NCBI GenBank assembly: GCA_002297045.1
Contig: DBJE01000004.1
Coordinates: 62,001-126,000 of the forward strand
Reading direction: 5' to 3'
DNA from: Caryophanales bacterium UBA784
GTDB taxonomy: Bacteria; Bacillota_I; Bacilli_A; RFN20; CAG-288
Length of the DNA: 64,000 nucleotides
Shown here: positions 40,720-50,400 of the stretch, piece by piece
How the letters are laid out: the number at the start of each line of letters is the position of its first letter
How positions within the stretch are numbered: position 1 is the stretch's first letter
Made by a program: the position numbers and the translations under genes
The notes under the pieces: model-generated
What the model saw: the letters and a program-made list of their open reading frames with translations, nothing else
Database searches by the model: none
What the model was told of the DNA's origin: nothing

Positions 40720-42771
40720 TTAATCGGTTCCTTTCAGTGACGGGTTAAAGGCATCACGCAATCCGTTTCCAAAGAGGTTGAAGCAGATCATCAATAAGGA
40801 AATGATGACGGCAGGAGTGATCATCTGATAAGGATAGGTCTGCCTGACGTTCTGGACATCGGAAAGGATGACGCCTAAGGAGTCTGCGTTCTTTAAGCCA
40901 AGTCCAAGGTAGGAGATAGTGGCTTCGTTGAAGATGACAGAGGGAATCCTAAGAACGGAGGAAGTGACAATCGTACCGATGGCGTTAGGAAGAATATGAC
41001 GGAAGATAAGACGAGGTGCCTTTGCACCAAGCGTCTTTGCCGCAAGAACGTATTCCCGGTTCTTGTATCGGTAGAACTGGGAACGGGTAATGCTCTCCGT
41101 TCCAATCCAGCCGGTAAGACATAAGGCAAGGGCGAAGACAAAGAAGTTCTGTCCGAGCTTAAGGGTCAGAACCGTCATTAAGACAATCCAAGGCCTACCA
41201 GAGAGAATATCGACGATACGTTCCCTCGTCAAATCGGTAAGCCCGCCAAAATAGCCGGAGATGGAGCCCCAGACGACACCGATAAGAATGTTGATGGCGG
41301 AGACGATGACGCCGAGAATCAGAGAAGTGCGGAGACCGGAAAAGACATACTTAAGCCTGTCTTTTCCCTGCGCCTCCGTTCCGAGAATATGTTTAGGGAT
41401 AGAAGTGTACCCAAGGTACTTGTACCTCATGACCGTGCATTTGAGAGAGAAGGTGGATTCTCCGTCTATGGTAACCGGAGTCGCTGATTCGATATTGACG
41501 ACATAGACATCGTTTCGGTTCTTCCCTTCTTCCGTCACGGAGAAACCCTGCCTTGGGTTCTTTTCGTTGAAAGTGATGTAGCCTTTATCTGCCCAGTCCT
41601 TCCTTGTGGACATGGCAACCGGCCTGTCATTCTTCAGACCATAGGCAATCTCATATTCGTCATAAAGGATATCGCAGCGGGTAGAGACGACATCGCAGGG
41701 AATGAAGGCAGAGTCTGTCTTACTCGTCCAGAATTTGACGTTGTCTTTTCCGTCCACTCTCTTCAGCTCGCCGACCATGGCATTAGCATCCGTAAAGGAA
41801 CGGTTTGCAAGCTCCTGTTTTTCCTTTTTCGAGGAGGAGGAAGAAGTAACTACAAAGTCCTTGACATAAAGAGAAGTGGTGGCGGTCGTCTTCGTAAAGA
41901 AAACAAGACCGAGAGAACCGGCTATGGATGTGCTATTTCCCCTAATCTTCTTAATATCGTCATTGTCTTTAAGCAATTGAGTGAGATTGACACTCATTTT
42001 CTCATAAGAGGAAATCTTCGCTTCGTTCTCTGCCTTAGAGGCGATAGAAGGATAAGTGGAAGTGCGGTCAAGGACAACAAACTGTCCTCCGCTCTTCGTA
42101 TAGAAGAGAAGGGAATAATCCGGCCTCTCTCCAGTCGCAGCAGAGGAGGAACCGAGGGTATATTCGACCGTGTAGGTGTTATTTAAGTCATAAGTATAGT
42201 TATAGGAGTACCTATAACGCCTTTCCTCGGAAGCAGTCTGTGCACCATTAAGGTAGGCAAAACCGCCGGTAGCATCCTTTGCATATCCGTCACTGTAGCC
42301 ATTACGCTTATTGTCGATTTTGACAATGACATCCTTAGAGGCAAAAGAACCGATATAGTTTCCCTCGGCATCATAAGGATAGGCTTCGTTCTTATGCCAC
42401 CGCGTTCCGTCCATAAAGCCGTTTCCGGCCTCAAAGATCTTCGGAGGGAGATTTGTCTCATAGTTGTTCCGGCCGGAAATATCAAAGGGAATCACACCAT
42501 TAATCGGAAGAATCAGAGACAGAACAAAGAGGACGCCGAGAATGATACCTCCAACGACGGAGGATTTATTCTTGACGAATCGTTTCCTTGCATCCTTAAA
42601 GAAGGTGGTTGGCTTAGTCGTGAACTTGACGTCATGGATGCTCTTGTCCTGCTGGACAAGTTTAAAATCACCATCGGTAATCTTCTTACCGTTGAGCTCA
42701 TCGACTTCGCTGCCGGCCTGAATCCTATTCTCCACGGAGGAGATATCGTAGTTCTCGAATTTGTTTTTCAT
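40720..42771 (-). CDS. oppC: Oligopeptide ABC transporter permease OppC with giant extracellular domain
   Basis: Membrane permease of the importer. A cytoplasmic N terminus of about 70 residues and one helix (SSVVGGIILGVLFVLSLILP) are followed by some 370 extracellular residues, then the ordinary permease: LGTEAQGKDMLKYVFSGLRT, LTMERIVDILSGMPW, the EAA loop AKTLGAKAPRLIFRHILPNA, and GNGLRDAFNP at the end. AGG gives Met in LTMERIVDIL and SGMPW as in homologues. Ordinary OppC is about 300-350 residues; this one is 683. Two bases separate it from oppD. Confidence 0.94.
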   Translation of the reverse strand: MKNKFENYDISSVENRIQAGSEVDELNGKKITDGDFKLVQQDKSIHDVKFTTKPTTFFKDARKRFVKNKSSVVGGIILGVLFVLSLILPINGVIPFDISGRNNYETNLPPKIFEAGNGFMDGTRWHKNEAYPYDAEGNYIGSFASKDVIVKIDNKRNGYSDGYAKDATGGFAYLNGAQTASEERRYRYSYNYTYDLNNTYTVEYTLGSSSAATGERPDYSLLFYTKSGGQFVVLDRTSTYPSIASKAENEAKISSYEKMSVNLTQLLKDNDDIKKIRGNSTSIAGSLGLVFFTKTTATTSLYVKDFVVTSSSSSKKEKQELANRSFTDANAMVGELKRVDGKDNVKFWTSKTDSAFIPCDVVSTRCDILYDEYEIAYGLKNDRPVAMSTRKDWADKGYITFNEKNPRQGFSVTEEGKNRNDVYVVNIESATPVTIDGESTFSLKCTVMRYKYLGYTSIPKHILGTEAQGKDRLKYVFSGLRTSLILGVIVSAINILIGVVWGSISGYFGGLTDLTRERIVDILSGRPWIVLMTVLTLKLGQNFFVFALALCLTGWIGTESITRSQFYRYKNREYVLAAKTLGAKAPRLIFRHILPNAIGTIVTSSVLRIPSVIFNEATISYLGLGLKNADSLGVILSDVQNVRQTYPYQMITPAVIISLLMICFNLFGNGLRDAFNPSLKGTD

Positions 42772-42774
42772 ACT

Positions 42775-43836
42775 CTATGCCCCCTTGGCACCCCTGCGGA
42801 TACGGGGATCGACAAGGCCATAGCTTAAGTCAACGGCTAGGTTGGCAGCAAGGCCGATGACGGTGTAGACGGCCATATCCACAAGAAGAACGTTCCAGTC
42901 CTTGGCATTGAGTGCTTCGATATAAAGTCCTCCGATGCCATTGATGGAGTAGAGCTGTTCAAGAATGATGGATCCGGAAAGAATCGAGATGAACTGACCG
43001 ATGACCATCGGGATAATCGGAACCATGGAATTACGCAGAGCATGCCGGATGACACACTGCCGCTTAGTCAGTCCTTTCGTACGGGCGAGAAGAAGGAATT
43101 CGCTTGACCTGACTTCGGTAAGCTCGGCACGGGTATAACGTGTAAATCCGGCAATCGTGCCGAAACTGATGGAAAGAACCGGAATGACAAGTGCCTTAGC
43201 ATAATCCCCGACTGAGGCATTGGTGGCCGGCCATCTTGACGGGAGCCAATTAGTGTTGAAGGCTAGCCAGAGCCTAAGTAAGGAGATGACAACGAAAGAA
43301 GGAACGGAGATGAAAACCATGACTAATGTAGAGATGACATGGTCAGTCGGCTTATTCTTCTTTAAAGCGGCAAGGATACCGAAGGCAAAGCCAAGAGGAA
43401 GAGCGACAAGCAAAGAGACAATGTTAATCAGAATAGTCGGCTTGATTCGGTTAAGGATGATCGTCCTTGCGGCACGGCCACGTTCTACTGCGGAAGAAGT
43501 TCCCCAGTCCCACTTGGTGAAGATACCCTTTATCCAGGCGCCATACTGCTGAATAATGGGTTTACGGTAAAAAACGTGAGAGACCCCCACAGGATCCTTG
43601 TAGTTTAAAATTGCTTCCCCTAATCCTTTTTGTGGTTCCGAAAAAACGAGGTAATAACCTTTAGCCAACTGATCCTGACAGAAAGCAAACTGCGATGCCT
43701 CATTTCCGGTAATCGCCGCATCCGGTAACAATTTAATCAAAACGAAAGTAATGGTGAGAATGATGAAAGTTGTCACCAAAAGAAGCAATATACGCTGGAG
43801 AGAATACTTTACTAAGTATGGTACGTGTTTTTTCAT
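42775..43836 (-). CDS. oppB: Oligopeptide ABC transporter permease OppB
   Basis: 353-residue permease partner of OppC. It has the N-terminal helix (ILLLLVTTFIILTITFVLI), a moderate extracellular loop, and the conserved core: ILNRIKPTILINIVSLLVAL, RYTRAELTEVMSSEFLLLAR, KGLTKRQCVIRHALRNSMVP (EAA loop) and the C-terminal DPRIRMG. AGG is Met in TEVMSS and RIRMG (family TEVLxS, DPRIRLG or RIRY), while DPRIR arginines are CGT and CGC. Length is normal, in contrast with OppC. Confidence 0.96.
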   Translation of the reverse strand: MKKHVPYLVKYSLQRILLLLVTTFIILTITFVLIKLLPDAAITGNEASQFAFCQDQLAKGYYLVFSEPQKGLGEAILNYKDPVGVSHVFYRKPIIQQYGAWIKGIFTKWDWGTSSAVERGRAARTIILNRIKPTILINIVSLLVALPLGFAFGILAALKKNKPTDHVISTLVMVFISVPSFVVISLLRLWLAFNTNWLPSRWPATNASVGDYAKALVIPVLSISFGTIAGFTRYTRAELTEVRSSEFLLLARTKGLTKRQCVIRHALRNSMVPIIPMVIGQFISILSGSIILEQLYSINGIGGLYIEALNAKDWNVLLVDMAVYTVIGLAANLAVDLSYGLVDPRIRRGAKGA

Positions 43837-43859
43837 TTTAGCGGCCGAACAAAAGCAGG

Positions 43860-46838
43860 TTATTTTTTGACAGATGCGACAACGTAAGGTACTAGCTCAA
43901 TATCTTCCTGACTATCGATATCGATACCATTGACGTTAATCGTGTAAGAGACAGCGACCGTGACAACAGAATTGTTATCGCCTTCGGTAGAAGTATTCAA
44001 ATCGTCGATTAATGTGACAATGAGAGTCGGATTATCCTTAGTAATGGCGCTTACTCCGGCTTCGCCGAAAATCTGGGCAACCTTAGCCTTATCAGTGGCA
44101 CTGGTTTCACTTAAACTGGCGGTAGAGAAAGATTTCGAACCGGCGGTGGCAATCAGTTCCTTAATGACGGCACCGGCATCGGTAAAGCTCTTGAAGGAAA
44201 GGGCGTAGGAAACGGATTTGGCTGCTTTGTCCAGTTTTTGGTACTTCATACCGGCGCTAGTCGTACCACCGGTAGAGACATTCTCCACACGGGCGAGCTT
44301 GCCTTCGTTATCTAGGGCAGCGACAGTAGTTCCTGCCTTCCATAATCCGTCATAGGACCACTTTTTCCCGTCGTAGACGATACTATCGGAAACCTCGGAA
44401 GTATCCGGACCCCAGTTAAGAGTAAAGCCGGAGGAGTTATCGGATTTCAGGACTTCCCTAAAGGAAAGAGGATCAAGGGCATTTCCGGTAATGGCACCAA
44501 AACCAAGCTGGAATTCGCCCTGTTTCCTTGCATCATAAACAGCATTATAGTCACTTCCGCCATCGTGCTGATTAACCACGAATTCATAACTTCCGTTATA
44601 TTTTTGTTTAAACAACTTGTTGGCAATCTCTGCCCAGGAATCAAACACATCGCCATAAGATTTCACATCACCGGAATTCCTCCATTTCCTGTCTAAAGAA
44701 AGAAGGTAAGGATTCTGGCTGGTTCCCGGGGTACCGGATGGGTTCTTCGTCGAAAGCTTGGATTTATTCGGGATGATGACTTCCTGCCTAGCCTTGTCAA
44801 GCTGTGCTTCCGCAGCATCGGCATTATAACCATAAGTCTCATTGTACCGGTCGGCAAGGACAGCCTTATGGGCATCAGTAGAATTATAGGAAATAGAATT
44901 CTCCGGATCGATAAGGTAGTTATCGGAAAGATATTCCTGGGTCGGAGTCCTACCACGGTCCTGACAGATTTTCTGGCGGTTAAGCCCGAAGCTTAAAAAG
45001 TTCAGGAAGTTTTTATTGGATAGATAGAACTTAGTGTATTGGCTTGCACTGACAGAGGAATCATGCTTATGGACGCTGCCGTTCGTGCCAAACCTCTTAT
45101 TCCACTGTTCCTCAGTAGTGGCGTTAATGTTAATCTTAAAGTTAGAATCCGCCTTAGTCTTGTAGCTTTTCCATGTCCTGCCCTTATTTCCAGATCCCTC
45201 AGAAATGGCCGTTCCTTTTGTACCAAAAGAACCATCAGTTAAGGCATTCTTATCCGGAGAGTAGGAATCGATTTCCCCGTTAAGAAATTTATTACTAAGT
45301 AGTGTGTTAGTTGCGCCTGTGAAAGCAGTCCAGTCAAAGCCCTTAATCTGATAGATATCACGGGTAGAGCCATCGGAGAAGGTATCGACCTTCTCATGAT
45401 AGCCTTCGTTCTTAGAAACAAAAATATGTTTATCTTCCCACGCGGTAATATAGTACGGGCCAACAGAAAGAGTAGTGTCCTTTGGAGTTGCATCATAGCC
45501 TTTGTCAGAGGAGGTTTTATCTATATTTGATCCGTAATCGGTTCCCGTCTCTTTTAAGAATGCTTCCGGAAGAGGCGCATAGAGGTTAGAAGAGAGATAG
45601 TACCTGGCGTAGAACTGGGTGCAGGGATAAAGAAGGTTGAATTCGATATATTCACCCTTTTCATCGGAGCCGGTAAAGAGGTTCTTTGTCTGTGTCCTGT
45701 ATTTATCCCAAAGTTCGTCATTCCAAAGATCATCTTTATTCTTTTTGTTGGTAGTATGGTTATAGTAGTTTGCAGCACCGGTAATACCGGAGACGCCTGT
45801 GGTGATTTCTGCACCACGTGACTGAGAATTATACTGGGTAAGCCTGAATTTCAAACGGGTCAGATAATCTTCGAGCTTGACTTCCTGTCCGTTGAATTTA
45901 CTGAATTGAGGAAGAGTGGAGCCGGTAGCATACTTCGGTGCATCTCTTCCGGTACGGACATAGATACGCCAGCGCCGGTTCAGGGTAGCATCGTTTGGCT
46001 GCTCGTTATTGCCGATAGCGATAGGACGGGGGCAATCTGCCTTGGCAAGGACAGGAATCCATTCGTAGCCGTCCTTAGTGGAGTTAAGACGCGTTCCGTA
46101 ATAGGCAGAGGAAATATAGGCATCGAAATCAGAGACATCGGAGCCACTAGAACTCCTTGCGTTAGCCGTCTGCGGTAGAGAGGAAGTACCGATCTGATAA
46201 TGCCATGGATCTCCGCCGGAAGTACAATTTTCAATCGCCTTGGTCAGTTTACCCTCACGCCTAGTGCCCCAGCCATAGCCGGAGATATATTCACGAGGCT
46301 CAGGAACATAACGGGAGTTATAGCAAACATAACTTCCGTTAGAGAACAGAGTGATGCCGGTAAGATAATTGTCGACCGCATACTTTTCAAGGTTGCCGAG
46401 AATCTTGGCACGTTCTTCATAGCTGGCCGTTGCATAAGACTGGACCCCGGTAGCGACAGTTACCGCTTCGACAGTGAAATTGAGGGACATACTTCCCTTA
46501 GCTCCGGTGATCGTGATAACGGCGGTACCTACAGCCTTAGGATTAAGAAGACCGCTGTTTGCATCAACGGCAAGGACGCTGTCATTGCTGGAAGCAAAAG
46601 AAGCAGTCGTTCCGTCGACAACAAGTTGTCCGATTTTGGAACCGACGGAAATCGTCAGATTCGCGCCGTTTTCGACTTCCTGTCCGTCATAGGTGACAAT
46701 CAGATCACCATCGTTCGTGGAAGTCTGAGCGGAATTCACGCCATTTGTGTTAGATTCCTTGTCGTGATGGCAGGAGCCAAGAAGAATGACACTTCCAAGT
46801 AAGGGAAGCCTAGTCAGCCTAACTGTTCTTTTTTTCAT
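43860..46838 (-). CDS. oppA: Peptide-binding lipoprotein OppA, enlarged
   Basis: Extracellular substrate-binding component of the importer. The start is placed at 46838 because GGAGGAAACAAAT lies directly before that ATG and inside the longer reading frame. A lipoprotein signal ends in lipobox LGSC. Residues about 40-125 form an Ig-like domain of the BIG type (SNDSVLAVDANSGLLNPKAV). The rest fits a family 5 solute-binding protein (LSVGPYYITAWEDKHIFV, NFLNFLSFGLNRQKIC), expanded to 992 residues against the usual 540-650. It leads the oppABCDF operon. Confidence 0.88.
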   Translation of the reverse strand: MKKRTVRLTRLPLLGSVILLGSCHHDKESNTNGVNSAQTSTNDGDLIVTYDGQEVENGANLTISVGSKIGQLVVDGTTASFASSNDSVLAVDANSGLLNPKAVGTAVITITGAKGSMSLNFTVEAVTVATGVQSYATASYEERAKILGNLEKYAVDNYLTGITLFSNGSYVCYNSRYVPEPREYISGYGWGTRREGKLTKAIENCTSGGDPWHYQIGTSSLPQTANARSSSGSDVSDFDAYISSAYYGTRLNSTKDGYEWIPVLAKADCPRPIAIGNNEQPNDATLNRRWRIYVRTGRDAPKYATGSTLPQFSKFNGQEVKLEDYLTRLKFRLTQYNSQSRGAEITTGVSGITGAANYYNHTTNKKNKDDLWNDELWDKYRTQTKNLFTGSDEKGEYIEFNLLYPCTQFYARYYLSSNLYAPLPEAFLKETGTDYGSNIDKTSSDKGYDATPKDTTLSVGPYYITAWEDKHIFVSKNEGYHEKVDTFSDGSTRDIYQIKGFDWTAFTGATNTLLSNKFLNGEIDSYSPDKNALTDGSFGTKGTAISEGSGNKGRTWKSYKTKADSNFKININATTEEQWNKRFGTNGSVHKHDSSVSASQYTKFYLSNKNFLNFLSFGLNRQKICQDRGRTPTQEYLSDNYLIDPENSISYNSTDAHKAVLADRYNETYGYNADAAEAQLDKARQEVIIPNKSKLSTKNPSGTPGTSQNPYLLSLDRKWRNSGDVKSYGDVFDSWAEIANKLFKQKYNGSYEFVVNQHDGGSDYNAVYDARKQGEFQLGFGAITGNALDPLSFREVLKSDNSSGFTLNWGPDTSEVSDSIVYDGKKWSYDGLWKAGTTVAALDNEGKLARVENVSTGGTTSAGMKYQKLDKAAKSVSYALSFKSFTDAGAVIKELIATAGSKSFSTASLSETSATDKAKVAQIFGEAGVSAITKDNPTLIVTLIDDLNTSTEGDNNSVVTVAVSYTINVNGIDIDSQEDIELVPYVVASVKK

Positions 46839-46967
46839 ATTTGTTTCCTCCAATATTAAAAATAGAGATGGTCAGCATTAATCATCATATCTTACCATAT
46901 TGAAAAAAATTGATTTCAAAAAAGCCGGTAGATAAGAACATAGCACTATATGATACCGCTTTCTAAT

Positions 46968-47348
46968 TTATAATACAAACGCAAATATAATGCTGCAAAT
47001 CAGGAAAATCCCGCCTAGTATCAGGAAAGGGAGATAACAAAACGCGCTCGCCTGACGCTGTCTCTGCCTGGCAAACTTATAGTCTCCGGCATTCTCATAG
47101 CGCTTAGGCGATCCTTTTCGGAAAGAGTCAATAAGATTGCCAAACTGATAGAAAAAAACGTCAAAGGTTCCCTTCCGGATGATAAAGGCAAAAAGGGCAA
47201 TAGCCAAATAGACAACACCTGGAATAAGAAAACAGTCGGATAAACCCCTATGTCCAAGAAAATAGCAAAGGATGATGGAAAGAGGGGCAAGAAGGGACAA
47301 GATGATCCAAATAATGACTCTTTTCAGTGTATCGGGATTGATCCTCAT
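46968..47348 (-). CDS. Small membrane protein, DUF3899-like
   Basis: 126 residues with four hydrophobic helices. The segment LSDCFLIPGVVYLAIALFAF followed by GTFDVFFYQFG resembles DUF3899 proteins of Firmicutes, of unknown function. It lies between the opp operon and the subtilase gene, on the same strand, possibly at the end of the subtilase transcript after a terminator. Confidence 0.6.
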   Translation of the reverse strand: MRINPDTLKRVIIWIILSLLAPLSIILCYFLGHRGLSDCFLIPGVVYLAIALFAFIIRKGTFDVFFYQFGNLIDSFRKGSPKRYENAGDYKFARQRQRQASAFCYLPFLILGGIFLICSIIFAFVL

Positions 47349-47369
47349 GATATTTTCCTTTGAAAGAAA

Positions 47370-47397
47370 GGCCCGGCTGAGATTCTTCAGCCAGGCC
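47370..47397 (-). terminator. Terminator after the subtilase gene
   Basis: On the minus strand GGCC-x-GGCTGA pairs with TCAGCC-x-GGCC and is followed by TTTCTTTC. Confidence 0.85.
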
Positions 47398-47422
47398 GGT
47401 AATCAACATTCAGAGATTCGGA

Positions 47423-50400
47423 TTAGTTCTGCTTCGGCTCGGCTTTCTTCTTTTTCAGAACGAAGAATACGACCAAACCGGCGGCGGCAAGGACGACAAC
47501 ACCGCCGACAACACCGCCGACAATGGCGGCAACGTTGACTTTGTTCTTTCCACTGGGATTAGACGTATTGGAATTATTGGAGGAGTTGTTCGGATTGCTT
47601 GGTTCAAGAGCCTCTCTTGCGGTCTTGGCCGCCTCGCCGACGGCGACAGGGACATAGTTCCTCTGAACAGAGACAGCGCCTTTCGGCCTATGGAGAGTGA
47701 CAAAACCGCTAGTGGCATCATAGTCGAAGGTAGCCTCGTCATTGTCGACAAGAATATCCAAATCGTCTTTATTCAGTCCTTTGCCGACATGGATAAGAAC
47801 CGTAAACTCGGTTGTAGTCTTCAAGTCATCGCCTTTAGCATTGAGAAGACTGACATCGAAGTAGACATAGTTTTCATCTAACCTAGTCTGGCTATAGCTG
47901 AAATCGTACTTCTCATCGGTGAGATCCTGAGAAATGACGGCAACGGAATTTTCGGAAGGATGAACGACTAAACCGACAGAGCTTCCGGAATAACGTAATA
48001 GGCTAGCGAAAATCTTATCGCTGTCAAGCCTGGAAGAAGGGACATTGAAGGAGACAGAACCATTCTCAGCAATAACGCTACTACCGCCGCAGTCGACATA
48101 ATTGGCATCCGTCTTGATGGTCCTCTGTGTGCCATACTTTGTTTCTTCAAAGCCGTAACCGGAGGAAGAGGAGATGCTCTTATCAATGACAAGCTTATAC
48201 TGCTTCCTTGTCTGTTCCTTGCCGGTGGCAAGAGGAGTGAAGGAAAAATCGATAGTATAGTTTCCCCCAGCTAAGGATGAAAGGTCGATATCGGCATAGC
48301 CACGGCTGATGTTCCTCGACTCATTCAGCCAAGACTTATAGAGCTTTCCGCCATTATCATAGGCGATAAAGGTGTCGTCTCCGCTGGCAGTCAGCCTATC
48401 AATTGTATCCGTGAGGACTTCTTTACCTGAGGAGTCCTTGATGGAATATTTGGAAGCGGAAATCGTACGGTTGACGAAGAAGGTTGCAACAAGGTGGTCA
48501 GAGTAATTCTTTGCACCGGCATAAATCGTATCCGGATTATTGGTGTCCGGAGTAGCAATCTGGAATTCCGGATTGATTGTCTTAATGGCAGCCGTATCCC
48601 TAGAGCCGATCTTGCTAACAACGCTATCTGAGACCTTTCCGCCATGTAAGGCAAGAGTGGATCCAGTGTAGGCATTGGTCTTTGCATACGTAGCAGTCAG
48701 ATTCTTCCTACGGGAATCAATGAGTTCAGAAGTATAGACATGGTTGGCTTCCTTGTCCTGGCTGAACGGTTCGACGGCAGCACCTTTGGTGTAGTCACCA
48801 TAGAAACCAAGATACGGAATGCTCAAATCAAGATTCTTGTCGGAAGTAGAAGAAGAATTCTTGAATGTCAGGAACCCTTCGACATAGCTACCGCCCGCAT
48901 TTTTAAAATACTTGGCGAAGTATTCACGGAGGGTTCCCTTAAAGGCAGTAGGGGCATCAGCAGCATCGGAGAAAGAACGTTCATACTGAAGATTATCGAT
49001 ACGGACCTTCCTTGTTCCAGTTTTGGTTCCGTTTGCAGGGACAGTGACCTCACCCTTAGAAGTACCCTGATAGGCACTATCGGGAATAGTGACGACATCG
49101 TCAAGGACGGACCTAGTAATCTGATCGACTAGAGTCTCAGGAGTATCTTTGGTCGATCCGCTTTCGTTTTTCTGTTCGTCCTGATATTGTTGTGAAGTAA
49201 CCTGGGCACGGAGAAGCGGAATCTGTAAAGTCAGAGACGGAGTATAGGTCTGTTCCTTATCACTATCATTATGAATGGTGTAAGGAATCTCGATGTAAGC
49301 TTCCTTATCGGCATCAAGATTTTCCTGCTTTAGTGTTCCCTCGTTTCCAAGTTCGGCTTTGGAATCGCCAAAAGCAGATCCGTCATCAAGTTGATTTAAT
49401 TCTGTGGTGACATAGGAGTCGGCATCAAGGATACGTTTGACGTTGATTCGTCCTGCACCCTGAATACGGATGGAGGCAGGATTCTTCTCGGTAGAGGAAT
49501 CGTGGAGGGAATCAGCCGTAGACATGGCAATCTTAGAGAGCTTGGTCTTATATTCGGCATAATCGCTCTCTCCTTTATGCTGGCTTAGAGCAACGGCAAG
49601 GGCACCGGTAAGGTTCGGCGTAGCCATAGAGGTTCCGTCCCTATATTCATAGCCGTAGATATAAGAAGTATCAATCTGAACACCGGCAGACTGCTGACCA
49701 TGCTTATCAGCCTGGATAGCACCGATAATCTGATAGCCCGGGGCAGAAATGGTCGGAGAAATATCCAGATTGGCATCGGAGCCATCGGAGGAGAAGGAAG
49801 CATAGACACCGCCGGAAGGAGATTCCTTTACCGTGTTCTGGGCAAGAGTCAGTGTGCCTTCCTTATTGACATCGCCAAAATAGCTGCTGGTCGTCTGGAA
49901 GACAAACACGACCGGAATATAAGGTTTGTAGCCATTGAAGTCCATGTTCCTGTTGAACGTGACGCCAGGGACATTGTTGATGACGATTAAAGCAGAGGCT
50001 TTGTGACTATATGCTATTTCAACCTTTTCACGGAACGTTGTACTTCCACGATCGACAACGGCAATCTTACCTTTGACATCATGTCCTTCCGCAGAGGCCT
50101 CTTCATAGTCGTCATCATTGCCATATCCTCCGATACGAACATACTGCAGATCTTTTTCGTTGGCACCGTTAAGAAGCTCAGTCAAAGGATGCTCGGTAGT
50201 GTATTTATCCTTGTCATCCATGCCGACACGGTTTGTCACCTGGTCAGAGAAGGAGACGGCATTGTTTCCGACAATCCTAACGGAGCTGAAGAAGGCCTTA
50301 TCCGGGTTAGAGGCAGCGATGACGTTGGTCTTTTCGTCCCTGACGGCATAGCTTCCTAAAATACCAGTCTCGACATCATCAGTCGTCCAGTCAGAATAAC

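Noticed and set aside
39872..40723. Long antisense ORF of 283 codons opposite oppD
   Set aside because: A shadow of oppD, which has clear conserved motifs; similar shadows opposite oppC, oppA, pyrG, the subtilase and the membrane protein at 9434 were left out for the same reason.
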